This document shows positions 42,216-52,201 of a stretch of DNA of 64,000 bases, piece after piece (the first letter of the stretch is position 1; the number at the start of each line of letters is the position of its first letter). Under the pieces are notes generated by a model. That model saw only the letters and a program-made list of their open reading frames with translations. It had not been told where the DNA came from and made no database searches. The translations under genes were made by a program, and so were the position numbers. The DNA comes from Flectonema sp. DT1601 (lineage: Eukaryota; Euglenozoa; Diplonemea; Diplonemida; Diplonemidae), in contig OZ025783.1 in NCBI GenBank assembly GCA_964019425.1, positions 1,426,001 through 1,490,000 on the forward strand. The letters are read 5' to 3'.

Positions 42216-45200
42216 ATGTCCGAAGTTATGAACGAAACTGACGCTTCCATTGCGAGAGTAGAGGTTCCCATACCAGTGAGAAGAGATGCAGCCTCACAAT
42301 TACATGGAGCGCTTATTGAATTAGAAAAGTATAAAGTTGGTGCTCTACACGCTTTATGTGAACAAGAACTTGACAGAAGAGATGTAATGATTACTAATGA
42401 AGCTGCTGTTAGGAGAACTGTTCATGTTGATTACATGACAAGAAAACGACTAATCTTATCAGACAGAGCAACAATGGAAGCAGAACAACGAGCTGACAAT
42501 GCGACAAAGCTACAATCTCGTGCTACTGTTGCTTGTGAAGAAATGGAGTTGACGGTTTCAAGGCTGAAAGCTGATTTAGCGTCAACTTCTAAGAAACGAA
42601 ATGAACTGACTGCCGAGTCAGTTGGTCTAAGGAGTGAAGTATCAAGTAACAGAGATCGATTGCAGGATTTAGAATCAATTTTATCAACCTGCAGAGATGA
42701 TGAAGCAGCTCACTTACGAAAAATCCAATCACTTGAAATGGAACTAACCCGAGAAAAGAAACACACCAAAGAAACACATCAACAACTATCAGACCTAACA
42801 AACGATTGCAATCAACTTCGTGAAGCAGAATCCACTTTGAGACAAAAACAACAAATTGCTGAAACTCGACATGCGACTGAACTTCATAACGCAACACTCC
42901 GTCTGGACACAATGACACAGCAATTACAACAATTAGAATCCAGTGACACTACACGTCATAATGAGTTTCTTACGGCTAAGCAATCCGCGCACTCAACTCA
43001 ACTTGAATTTGATTTGTTAAAAAGGGAAACTCTTGAAGAGAAACATGATCTTCAAAATCAAATAAAGAAACTGGAAGTTGATCTTCGAATCTCAAGAGAC
43101 CACAATAACTTTCTTCAAAAAGAACTACACAATAACACTATACAAGCTATTCTTGATGAAGAACAAGTTTTTAGAGAGCGTACTTCCAGAGTAGAAGTAG
43201 AACAGAGATACTCGCTATCTATGAGATGCTACTATACCACAACCAGACTATTTCAAGATACCGACACAAGCATCTCAACTACTATGAATGCAGTTACAAA
43301 ATCATCACATGATCTGTCAGAATTACAAGTAGCTGCAGAGCGTATTATAAATTCACAAGCAGAACGTGACACTGCAGTAGTTGCATTACGACGAGAGGGT
43401 GAGGCAACACTTGATCAACTTACTGCTGTTTTAAAAAAGAAAGATGCTGCCCTCCGACAAATCACAGGGTTATTAAAAGTGCAAACAGCTCTTCAGGAAG
43501 AAGTACAGAATTTGGAATTCTCCCTCGGACAGGTTGCTGGTGAGCGAGACACTGCTTTACAATTAACGGCCTCAACACAGAAGGACGAGGCGCGTGAAAT
43601 CGCTACTGAAATAACTAATTTAAGAAAGATTCTTCACAATAGTCAGTTGAAAACTCATGAACAGCAACATGAAATGGCATTAATGAGAAAAGATGTCGAA
43701 AAGAAGAACATCGAGCTAACAATAATGTCCCAACGCTGTAAGGCTGCACTTCGTGAAGCCTCTCACCTTCGCAAGAAAAAACAAGCCAACGACAGATTAA
43801 CAAACCGATCAGTAAGCCAACAGTCAGTTGGTACTTTAACGACAGCTACGACTGTTAGAAAACGATCCCAGAGTCCAGTTTCTACGTCAGTTGCGTCGAC
43901 CAGTACGAGTATCAGAAGGCATACTGAGTCACCAACTCCTGAACGCTCCCCTGCCCGCCGATCGAATAAAAAAATCATTCGGAGAACCATATCTCCAGGA
44001 GGGCAACATCCTCCACCTTCTCTGTCTCTCTTCACCGAAGATGGCTCTTCTCGTATTCAGTACTTGCGCAGCCTGCTATCGGATAAAGATTCACAACTAC
44101 GTGATGTGAGGTCAAATTTACAGTTTTCTGAACAGCAGAAGTATTCTCTTCAAGAACAGTTGAGTTTGCAAATATCTAAAGCAGCTTCTCATTCACCTGA
44201 AGTAGAGGCTGTCAGTACTGGAGTCATTACGTCCCCAGCACTACTGTTGAGCACTCCGAAATCAGGACCGGATGTTGACTCTTTATTAAGAGAAAAAGAT
44301 CGACTACTTCAACAAATGGACATGCAAGTTACTGAACTCACAACAGAATTAGAAACCATTCAACTAACCCACGCTGAGTTAGTTACTGCTTACGATGTTA
44401 GTAACGAGAGAATTGCAGAGTTTAAGAAGACGCAAGAAACTCTGCTACATGAGAATATAAAATTAAGTGAAGAGGTAGTCGCTTCTCATGGAAGATCATC
44501 AAATGCAGTTGCGGAGATAAAAGAAATATTATCGGAGAGAACAGCTGAGAAAGAACGCTACAACCAACTTCTTCATGGAGTTCAACAGAAGGCAAGTAAC
44601 GCAACTGTAGCAACGGCAGAGCAATTATGTCAACTTCAGAAAGCTAATAAAGAGCTTACTGAAAAACTGCTGAGTCTAACTCAGCAATTAGCATCAAGTC
44701 AACCTCTTACAAAGCCAAACACTTTAGATAAAGACATCCAAACAGACACCACACCGATCGAACGGTCAGAACGGTCAGATAATAATGTCCCGTTCCAAGA
44801 ACGTGTTATAATAAAAGAATTAACGAACACTGATCAAGAAGTGTTGTCTAAAGCTTATCAATCAGGGTATGACGCTTGTAAAATAGAAATGAGTGAGCTT
44901 TCAAATAAATATGAAAAACTTATAAAAGATCGTCAAGTTCGACTCCAACGTGAGCGGATTTCGGAACGCCGAAATGCGTCAACCGAATATCAGTTAAATG
45001 AAGAGATTGAGCAACTTAGACAGCAGCTTGCAAAAAGTAAGCAAACACATCTAAAGGAAGTGACGGAACTCCGTGCTAACGCGGAGAGACTAACTGCCCG
45101 AGCAGATACCCGCCTTTCAAAAATTAAAGAACTTCAGTTCCACTTAAGGGAGTTTAGAAGCCTCCCGGAGCCTGAGAGTATAGTCACAGAGTCTAGCCAC

Positions 45201-45248
45201 CCTCATAGTAAAAGGAAGTGTCCTACTTGTGGCAGGTTCGCGAAATAG
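42216..45248 (+). CDS. Long coiled-coil protein with C-terminal CxxC
   Basis: 1010 aa. Long heptad-rich, Glu/Gln/Lys/Leu-dense segments (~residues 60-400, 420-525, 600-780 and 880-990) predict parallel coiled coils. They are interrupted by a basic Ser/Thr/Pro region (~525-610, e.g. SPTPERSPARRSNKK) that looks like a phosphorylation or microtubule-binding linker. The last residues hold a zinc-hook-like CPTCG motif. The layout suits a centrosomal, basal-body, golgin or tethering protein, but no family is recognised. The ATG at 42216 follows a TTTTTTCCAG acceptor; the open frame starts earlier without an ATG. Confidence 0.8.
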   Translation: MSEVMNETDASIARVEVPIPVRRDAASQLHGALIELEKYKVGALHALCEQELDRRDVMITNEAAVRRTVHVDYMTRKRLILSDRATMEAEQRADNATKLQSRATVACEEMELTVSRLKADLASTSKKRNELTAESVGLRSEVSSNRDRLQDLESILSTCRDDEAAHLRKIQSLEMELTREKKHTKETHQQLSDLTNDCNQLREAESTLRQKQQIAETRHATELHNATLRLDTMTQQLQQLESSDTTRHNEFLTAKQSAHSTQLEFDLLKRETLEEKHDLQNQIKKLEVDLRISRDHNNFLQKELHNNTIQAILDEEQVFRERTSRVEVEQRYSLSMRCYYTTTRLFQDTDTSISTTMNAVTKSSHDLSELQVAAERIINSQAERDTAVVALRREGEATLDQLTAVLKKKDAALRQITGLLKVQTALQEEVQNLEFSLGQVAGERDTALQLTASTQKDEAREIATEITNLRKILHNSQLKTHEQQHEMALMRKDVEKKNIELTIMSQRCKAALREASHLRKKKQANDRLTNRSVSQQSVGTLTTATTVRKRSQSPVSTSVASTSTSIRRHTESPTPERSPARRSNKKIIRRTISPGGQHPPPSLSLFTEDGSSRIQYLRSLLSDKDSQLRDVRSNLQFSEQQKYSLQEQLSLQISKAASHSPEVEAVSTGVITSPALLLSTPKSGPDVDSLLREKDRLLQQMDMQVTELTTELETIQLTHAELVTAYDVSNERIAEFKKTQETLLHENIKLSEEVVASHGRSSNAVAEIKEILSERTAEKERYNQLLHGVQQKASNATVATAEQLCQLQKANKELTEKLLSLTQQLASSQPLTKPNTLDKDIQTDTTPIERSERSDNNVPFQERVIIKELTNTDQEVLSKAYQSGYDACKIEMSELSNKYEKLIKDRQVRLQRERISERRNASTEYQLNEEIEQLRQQLAKSKQTHLKEVTELRANAERLTARADTRLSKIKELQFHLREFRSLPEPESIVTESSHPHSKRKCPTCGRFAK

Positions 45249-45505
45249 CATGTGAACTTTTCTTTTTTCACTTTGAAAATCCCTCTAACTTAGAGTTCCC
45301 TTTAAATCGGGATTATGATTTCGATTGTCGTATTACTGTTTCAATAGATTTTGTATTAGTAAGTTAGATAAATAAGTTCTGTATGGTTGTTAAAACAGTT
45401 TTGTTTCAATCCCCCTTTCAGGAACAAAAGAGAAAAAAAAAAAAAAAATCTTTTCAATCAGAGTTTTAACAATATCTCATTAAACAGAACAAATATATTA
45501 AAGTG
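45249..45505. other. Intergenic spacer
   Basis: AT-rich with an A-run at ~45433-45448. CATTAAACAG ends 18 nt before the following ATG. Nothing else seen. Confidence 0.5.
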
Positions 45506-46132
45506 ATGAGCTCTGTACCAGATTGGATGGTTGGTGTTTGGGAGAGAAAATACATCCAACGTGATGGCAAAGAGAAAGAAAGCACAACAACTGTTAGATA
45601 CATTCAAACAGGTGGTGAAGGTTTATTTTGTGACGTCAGAGACGGTGATGACGAAATGGCATTTTGTGGACAAACTGAATGGAAAGAACTGGAAAACAAT
45701 CTCCCAGAATTACACTGGCACGCTGTGATAACAACTGACGATAAAGAAGTATGCGATAGGGAGGCCTGGGAACAAATAATAAAAGGAACTCACACTACAC
45801 CAGACTTCGGTAAAGTAAAGAAGCTCTCAGCAGATCACTGGATGGAATACGGAGACGGCTACACAGAAGAATGGATTCGACACTGTCCACAAACTAATTG
45901 GTACGCAGCTACTCAACCAGGTCACGTTATTGCTTCTGTTGGTCCATACTTTGCGTATGCTACTAATACTACGATACCTCACTCCTATTGTTTTGGTGAG
46001 GTAAAGGATATGCGTATAACTCGTTCACTAAAAACATCATCATTCAAGGTTGGTGACATATTATCACCTCCTACAGATGGATGGAAGGTATCTGGTGGGA
46101 GCCGGACTCCATCTCCATTTAGTTTTTGTTAA
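45506..46132 (+). CDS. Small soluble beta-rich protein, lipocalin-like (Hri1-like resemblance)
   Basis: 208 aa, no signal peptide or TM. The start, WMVGVWERKYIQRDGK then TTTVRYIQTGGEGLFCDVR, resembles the first strands of Hri1/lipocalin-type barrels ('W.R.....G......V.WLQT...F.DIR'). Later features include DHWMEYGDGYTEEWIRH. Trp- and Tyr-rich with alternating polar/hydrophobic residues. Ligand and role unknown; the family call is by resemblance only. Starts at ATG 45506 (a GTG precedes in frame). Confidence 0.6.
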   Translation: MSSVPDWMVGVWERKYIQRDGKEKESTTTVRYIQTGGEGLFCDVRDGDDEMAFCGQTEWKELENNLPELHWHAVITTDDKEVCDREAWEQIIKGTHTTPDFGKVKKLSADHWMEYGDGYTEEWIRHCPQTNWYAATQPGHVIASVGPYFAYATNTTIPHSYCFGEVKDMRITRSLKTSSFKVGDILSPPTDGWKVSGGSRTPSPFSFC

Positions 46133-46502
46133 ACAATTCCAACATGAGTTGTGTGATATCTAATAAGGACAATATCATAGGATGTGATGAACTCAAGTCG
46201 AGCGCATTGTTTTTAATTAGCTGCTCCTGTCGCCTCTCCTTCCTGCCTGTTACCCACCTGTCCTCATTGGCAAATCCGCCGCTCTTTTTTCAGGATTTTC
46301 CTGCAATTCGGTCGTCGACTACACGTCACGGTTTACTGCGGAACTGGTTATTTTCCCAGAAATTTCTTTGTTGTTTTATTTATTTATTTTTTTTTTTTTA
46401 AAAGCAATTACCCTTTCTGCAACGGGTCATGGAAGGAAATACAAATATATCCGTGTGAATAAACATAATTAACCTTTTTTAAAGATTACAGGCAACTCAA
46501 AG
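46133..46502. other. Intergenic spacer
   Basis: Pyrimidine-rich, with a T-run (~46386-46399) and AGATTACAG ending 11 nt before the next ATG. No gene supported. Confidence 0.5.
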
Positions 46503-47393
46503 ATGCCTAGGCAGCCTCCAACTGCTGCAATCCCAACAGAGGTGGCGACTACGGATGACATCCCACTTGGTGATCAATTATCGTACGATGCTTCAACGAT
46601 GGCACCATTCACAAGTGGTGCAATAAATTATAAACAAGTTTGGGGAGATGATGACGGTGATACTCCGCCGAAAGCAACAGAACCAACGATGAAGAATGCC
46701 TCATCAGAAACTATTCCGCAAAGTCATCAAACAAGGACATCTGAGATAGGAATAAACACAACTATTTCAGCAAAACCATTTACAGCACCTGCATATATGC
46801 ATGGTACTGGAGAAGCTCAGTCTGATGAATGGTGGGGTCAAGATCTATGCATGCAAGATGGGTTACTATCTCAGGCTACTAATCTTGATGACCTCCCCCC
46901 AGCCTTGACTGATGCAGTCAAGTCTGACAGCATTCTAACAGCACCAGCATTAGCAATGAGAGTAGTAACTGAATTAATGCGATCACAAGCTGAAGACGAC
47001 GCTCATCTTCACGCGTGTTGGAAGAGATTACCTGCGAATGCGATGCCGTGTCCAATTCCATCAGCCCTTCCGTTTCCATTATTAAGTCAAATGAACTCAC
47101 TTAATCCATACATGATGCCTACAATGTATCAGTCATCAAATATTATGGTTGGTGGACAGCCTGTTCAAGTATCAGCAGCACAGCATCAACAAAGTGCAAC
47201 TGAAGGAGAACCTGCGCAACCTGAACAACCAAAAAAGAGAAGAAGACGTAGACATCGTGGAAGAGGTCGTCGAGGTCGTGGAAGAAAAAAAACTGCTGAA
47301 GATGAAGAAGGTGAAGGTGAAGGTGAAGGTGATGTTGAAAACGATGAGCAAATAGATGATCTGTCTGGAGATGAACAACCACCTCTGCAGTAG
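46503..47393 (+). CDS. Disordered protein with RGR-rich basic patch and acidic tail
   Basis: 296 aa, no known domain. Mostly low-complexity Ala/Pro/Ser/Thr with a few aromatic motifs (INYKQVWGDDDGD, DEWWGQDLCMQDG). Near the C-terminus it has a dense Arg/Gly/Lys stretch (KKRRRRRHRGRGRRGRGRKK) followed at once by an acidic Glu/Gly run (EDEEGEGEGEGDVEND). Such pairs are typical of RNA-binding or nucleolar proteins; a nuclear localisation is likely. The GYF-like or eIF-binding look of the Trp motifs is only a guess. ATG follows a TTACAG acceptor-like site. Confidence 0.65.
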   Translation: MPRQPPTAAIPTEVATTDDIPLGDQLSYDASTMAPFTSGAINYKQVWGDDDGDTPPKATEPTMKNASSETIPQSHQTRTSEIGINTTISAKPFTAPAYMHGTGEAQSDEWWGQDLCMQDGLLSQATNLDDLPPALTDAVKSDSILTAPALAMRVVTELMRSQAEDDAHLHACWKRLPANAMPCPIPSALPFPLLSQMNSLNPYMMPTMYQSSNIMVGGQPVQVSAAQHQQSATEGEPAQPEQPKKRRRRRHRGRGRRGRGRKKTAEDEEGEGEGEGDVENDEQIDDLSGDEQPPLQ

Positions 47394-48487
47394 TCGACTC
47401 AACATAATTTATTGTAAGGTTAGTTTTGTTTAAAAAAGAAAAAGATTTTTATAGCATTCTTCGATACACTGATGAACGAATCACTACCACCAGGAAGCCA
47501 ATAAAGAAAGTATTAGCCGAAAGAATCAAATATACCCCTCCCTAATAAAAAAAGGAATAATACCACTAGGAGAGCCTGAGGGGGGGGGGAAGGGGGGGAC
47601 TCCCGGGGGGGAGAAAGGGAAACAGTGCTAACATACCCAACTTTTTAAACAAAAATCGAGAACGAGCTGTATAGGACGGTCCTGAGAATGTGTGGAAATA
47701 GTACCTCGGTATCTTACCTCCATAATCTATCACTCCCTTCGTGAATAAGTTTTGTTACTTTGTTAAGTGAGTCCCCTTAACAGCGTGCAGCTTCTCCTGC
47801 TCCCCTGTTTCGTGGTCGATTGACGTAACCACGAAGACCTGTTTTCCTTCCGTTATGCGTTCTGCTCTTATCTCGGTTGCACCTCGCTCGTTTCTCAATC
47901 TCTCTTTTTTTTTTTTTTTTTTTTTTTTTTTGTTATAAAAGTTTGTTAGGAGTTGGATCCGTCGAGTTCAGTAAACCAACTATGTCAATAATGTCGATGG
48001 GAAAGGAAAAAAAAAAAAAAAAAAAAAAGTGGAAAAAAAAAATCTTTTTTTTTAAGGAAAATACAAGAGAGAAAACTGACAACCAACCATACCCTTTTGC
48101 AAAGCATCTTAGAGAAGCGTAGATTTTTCTATCTTCATCTACGATTTCTTTATTCTAGCCTGTGTTTTTGCTTGTGGGGTGATGTTCTCATCATACTCTT
48201 GCTCTTTTTCCTAACCCCCCCTTTTTGACAACAACCAGAAGAGTAAGATATCAATATTTTTATTCATAAGAAAGCTATCAAGTAGTTTGTAATTGGTTTC
48301 ACTCTAACCAAATAATGTGATGAAACGATTCGCAGCGTTTCTTTAAACAGCTTACCTTAAGCTAAATGATTTGACTGTGATCAGACACCGTGAGATTGTG
48401 TATAGAAGAAAGTGATCAAATTTAAAAAGAAATACAAAAGTTACAGCAATGTTTTCTTTAAGTACCTCATCTTAAAGCTCGCAACAC
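47394..48487. other. Intergenic spacer with G-tract and homopolymers
   Basis: Contains three G runs (47580-47611), T and A runs (~47907-47931, 48006-48027), and a 7-bp hairpin CGTAGAT/ATCTACG at 48118-48143. No gene supported. Confidence 0.55.
47580..47611 (+). other. Clustered G runs (possible G-quadruplex)
   Basis: G10, AA, G7, ACTCCC, G7 on the + strand. Unusual in such AT-rich surroundings. At least four GGG tracts are available within 32 nt. The CCC could instead pair with a neighbouring G run. Confidence 0.5.
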
Positions 48488-49330
48488 ATGTCACGATGTC
48501 CCATCATTCTCAGAGGGAATGGAAAAACGCAAATAAGTAATGCTCTGATTACTTGCGTCACTTTAGACATTACAGGTACGCTAACAAAGCTGAAAACTGA
48601 TGTTGCATCGGCTTACTGTGATGCTGGTCGTTGGGTTGGGATTAGTGTTTCTGAAGATGAGATGAAAAAAGGATTCAGAGCAGCATTTAAAGAAGGACTT
48701 CAAAAATATCCCTGCTTCACAGGACAAGAACAGCTCTCTGACAGAAGCTGGTGGAAATACACCGTCAGGCGTTCGTTCGAAAATTGCGGATGCCAGTTTT
48801 CAGGAAAAACCGGCGAGGTACTATTCGACAGATTATTTCTCCGAGTCTACCAACACTTTGCTACCGATGATGGATATGAATTATACTCAGATGTAAAACC
48901 TTTCATTACATGGTGTAAGGAACAAGGACTACTACTCGGAATTATAAGTAATAACGTAACTAGGATAGTTGATACAACATTACCAATGTTGGGAGTGCAT
49001 AAATATTTTGATTTCTTTGTTGTGTCACAAGAGGTTGGTTATGAGAAACCATCACCAGAAATATTTCAATCCGCACTTACAATTTCACAAACAATTGAGC
49101 CATCTATCCTTCCTAAAAATATTCTTCACATTGGAGATAATTATGTTACTGATTACTGCGGTTCAAGATCATTTGGAATGCAGTCTCTTTTTCTTGATAG
49201 AAACCATCAGCATCTACATCACCAAGACTGGTTAGTAGCGCCTCCTTATGAGGGAAAAACAGATACTGAGCACCTCCCCTTCACGATTAAACAATTAACT
49301 GATGCTTTTTCATTGTGTAAAAATGCATAA
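48488..49330 (+). CDS. HAD-superfamily protein, HDHD3-like
   Basis: 280 aa. Motif I TLDITGTLT (nucleophile Asp27), motif II IISNN, motif III Lys in VGYEKPSPEIF, and motif IV HIGDNYVTDYCGSRSFGM match HDHD3-type HAD proteins, including the WW in SDRSWWKYTV and FDFFVVSQEVG. The acid/base Asp usual two residues after the nucleophile is Thr here (D-I-T-G-T); human HDHD3 also lacks it, so weak or no phosphatase activity is plausible. Substrate unknown. Probably soluble. The N-terminal 20 residues could be a weak organelle leader but are not diagnostic. No introns. Confidence 0.85.
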   Translation: MSRCPIILRGNGKTQISNALITCVTLDITGTLTKLKTDVASAYCDAGRWVGISVSEDEMKKGFRAAFKEGLQKYPCFTGQEQLSDRSWWKYTVRRSFENCGCQFSGKTGEVLFDRLFLRVYQHFATDDGYELYSDVKPFITWCKEQGLLLGIISNNVTRIVDTTLPMLGVHKYFDFFVVSQEVGYEKPSPEIFQSALTISQTIEPSILPKNILHIGDNYVTDYCGSRSFGMQSLFLDRNHQHLHHQDWLVAPPYEGKTDTEHLPFTIKQLTDAFSLCKNA

Positions 49331-49471
49331 AGAGTATATATATATATATTTTAAAACGATAAAATCAATAAAGTTCACTAGAGTTAACAAATCATATTGT
49401 TCAGCGTTTCCTCCCCATTCCCCCCTCATAAACAATGGGATGAATTACATTGTAGTGGGATCAAAAAAAAA
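49331..49471. other. Intergenic with TA microsatellite
   Basis: Short spacer with a TA run (~49336-49350) right after the stop codon and an A9 run before the next ATG. Confidence 0.5.
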
Positions 49472-52201
49472 ATGGATGAGACGTGGTGGACTGCTGCATT
49501 CTTTTTAGTGTGGTTCTTAACAACATGTACAGTCTTTATTATTGTTATTATTGATGATGGTGATACCGTACCAATGATTATATTAGGACAAGGATGCATT
49601 TCTCCAGCAGCAGCTTTAGTTGTCGCTTTTATATCTCCCAGTAAGATTCATCTGCTGGGAGTAGGTGTTGCGGTACATACATTCGCTACATCACAATTAT
49701 TGCTTTACTTAGTTGGTGGAACAGAGTGTCTTGGTATGATTATTATATCAACTTTATTGTCAATTTCATGTATGTCTGCTAGCAAGAAACTATCAATGTT
49801 GATGGGACTCACTACCGTTACGTCACTTATTGCTTCTCAAGTATTGGGTGATAGTGTAAAATCATATAAGAATATTCCAGAGACTGCGAATACTTTACTA
49901 TCAGTTGGTGCTTTTGTTATTGCGATGCTGCATGCCTACTCAGATCCAACACTCACATCTGTTGATAGTTTTACCAAGGATATGTCGTCAAGGGAGAGCA
50001 TACGATTCGGTGCTGAAAATGTCCGAAAACCCGTTAGTGACACTGTTTTAGACAAAGTAAGAACGGTGTTTGATACACCTGGAGGATCACCAGAATCAGA
50101 ATTCACTGCAAAACCTGAAGAAAATATTGAAAACCTGACAAAAGCTGAAGAGTTCAGTGAGCCAGAGAGTACCGGAACACACGTTCTAAAACCTCCTGCC
50201 GTTTGTGATGTTGTTGGTCCCAAAACAAAAGATTTAGGTGTGAAAGATTTAGGTGATAGTTATGGAACATTATTATCAGTGTCGATACCTATTCAGATTT
50301 CTTGTGATTTGCCACCACCACTACCGCTGCCACTACCTCTAACACTACCACCGCTTAGTAATGCTGTGGCTAATAGTGGAGTACCTCAATTGGGTTTTGT
50401 GCTGTCACCATTGTCAAAAAGTGCAACCAGTCCGATGGATGTTGTGAAGAGATCACAATCTCTTCCTTTAATGTCAAAAGTATTCAGTCCTAACAACACG
50501 ATATCATCTACATCATCTCGTAAACAAGATCTTCTTTCCTCAACATCAACAACATTATGCAGCCGTTGTAGCAATCCAAGGACTAAGTACTGCAGTGAAA
50601 CAGGAGATTCACACACTCAGTTCCAATCCACACCTGTAAAGGGCAGAAGTCGCGTTCGGCTACAAAGCACGATGGGGGTAAATACAACAAGTGGAGTTCG
50701 TCTTATAAAGAAAACTATGCATTGGAAAAGAGGAGATATGATAGGTCAGGGGGGATTCGGAAAAGTTCATATTGGACTCAATGTGGAAACAGGTGAACTG
50801 ATGGCAGTGAAAAACATCGAATTCCGCTCCGCTGATAAAAACATCGCTCAAAAGATACGACAACTTCAAAATGAAATTGAAATAATGAGGCCTCTGAACC
50901 ATTCTCATATCGTAAGATATTTCTTTATGGAAAAAGTCGAACGAGGAATTGGATTAGGAGCCTCCATAAACATATTTATGGAATACGTTCCTGGCGGTTC
51001 AATTCAAAAATTACTTTCATCAATAGGTCCTCTCGGTGAAACAACTGTTGTCCAATATACCTATCAAATATTAGTCGGACTTGCTCATTTACATTCGAAG
51101 GGAATTATTCACAGAGACATAAAGGGAGCGAACATCCTTCTGACCGTCGAGGGGTTGATTAAATTAGCTGACTTTGGAGCTTCGGTATTGGTGGAAAAAA
51201 AGGGAATGAAGGATTTGAAAAATGATGTTCAAGGAACACCGTACTGGATGGCACCAGAGGTATTGACGGAAAAAGGTCATAATTGGGAAGCTGATATATG
51301 GTCGTTGGGTTGTACGGTTTTGGAAATGCTGACGGCTCAGCATCCATGGCATCATCTTGGTTTGAGTCAAGTTCAGATTCTAAACTACATTATTGATAAT
51401 GATAAAAAGATAACCATTCCTGATACCATCACGTCAACATCTGCGATGTTCTTAAAAGACTGTTTAACGAGAGATCCATCTCTCAGACCAACAGCTCAAC
51501 TCCTCGTCGAACATCATTATTTCTTAGAAGACGCTGATGACATAACTCGAGAAGTAGAAAACAGAAGAAAACTAAGCAGAGATCAAGGGTCTGTTAGAAG
51601 CAGACAGTGTTCTCTCGCATCTGTTTTCTCAGGTGGTGGCATTAGCCCAATTGATTCTCCAGAAGAAATTCCAAGAAAATGCAAAGATTTTGGAATAGCC
51701 AGCATGTGTAGTTCAACTGCTCCAGCACAAAGCATAATGTCAGCGGCTTCTCTTATGTCACCTCGTGGTGCTTTTGGTGCTCAGATAAGAAGTTCTCCTC
51801 ATTTAGGATGTGCATCCCCACGTCATTCTCGTATTACTTCTCAAAGTAGTTTAATGTCAAGTGATTGGCCTTCGGTAAGATCATCAATGCAGACAAATGG
51901 AAAAATATTTCAAAAACAACGAATGAATTTAGCTGAGCCAGAACCAACACCCACAATAGAAGACGTCATCTCATGTACAGCGGAATATGATCCGGCAGCT
52001 GAGTTAAATAAGTGGGAGAGGGTACGGACGTCATTCCAACGAGAAGATTCAAAACTTAAATTTTCACTTGGTCTGATTAGTGAAGCATCCACACCACTAT
52101 CCGTTCCAAGGAGGAGTTCTCCTATTCATCCTGGTTCTTTTAGGAAACATACACGAAAGATACATCGAGATGACTCGATTATGAGTGGTTTGTCTATCTG
52201 A
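49472..52201 (+). CDS. Multi-TM MAP3K (STE11)-like Ser/Thr kinase
   Basis: 909 aa. Residues ~5-155 form about six hydrophobic helices (e.g. AAFFLVWFLTTCTVFIIVII), so the protein is membrane-anchored. A ~260-residue Ser/Pro-rich linker follows, with a Cys cluster (LCSRCSNPRTKYCSE). The kinase domain (~418-690) has GQGGFGKVHIG, Lys447, HRDIKGANILL (Asp549), DFG at 567, GTPYWMAPEVL and DIWSLGCTVLEM. GTPYWMAPEV with HRDIKGAN is the signature of the MAP3K/STE group. A ~200-residue Ser-rich tail follows. It probably links a membrane event to a MAPK cascade; no ligand domain is visible. The ATG at 49472 sits just before the first TM; the open frame begins earlier without ATG. Confidence 0.88.
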   Translation: MDETWWTAAFFLVWFLTTCTVFIIVIIDDGDTVPMIILGQGCISPAAALVVAFISPSKIHLLGVGVAVHTFATSQLLLYLVGGTECLGMIIISTLLSISCMSASKKLSMLMGLTTVTSLIASQVLGDSVKSYKNIPETANTLLSVGAFVIAMLHAYSDPTLTSVDSFTKDMSSRESIRFGAENVRKPVSDTVLDKVRTVFDTPGGSPESEFTAKPEENIENLTKAEEFSEPESTGTHVLKPPAVCDVVGPKTKDLGVKDLGDSYGTLLSVSIPIQISCDLPPPLPLPLPLTLPPLSNAVANSGVPQLGFVLSPLSKSATSPMDVVKRSQSLPLMSKVFSPNNTISSTSSRKQDLLSSTSTTLCSRCSNPRTKYCSETGDSHTQFQSTPVKGRSRVRLQSTMGVNTTSGVRLIKKTMHWKRGDMIGQGGFGKVHIGLNVETGELMAVKNIEFRSADKNIAQKIRQLQNEIEIMRPLNHSHIVRYFFMEKVERGIGLGASINIFMEYVPGGSIQKLLSSIGPLGETTVVQYTYQILVGLAHLHSKGIIHRDIKGANILLTVEGLIKLADFGASVLVEKKGMKDLKNDVQGTPYWMAPEVLTEKGHNWEADIWSLGCTVLEMLTAQHPWHHLGLSQVQILNYIIDNDKKITIPDTITSTSAMFLKDCLTRDPSLRPTAQLLVEHHYFLEDADDITREVENRRKLSRDQGSVRSRQCSLASVFSGGGISPIDSPEEIPRKCKDFGIASMCSSTAPAQSIMSAASLMSPRGAFGAQIRSSPHLGCASPRHSRITSQSSLMSSDWPSVRSSMQTNGKIFQKQRMNLAEPEPTPTIEDVISCTAEYDPAAELNKWERVRTSFQREDSKLKFSLGLISEASTPLSVPRRSSPIHPGSFRKHTRKIHRDDSIMSGLSI

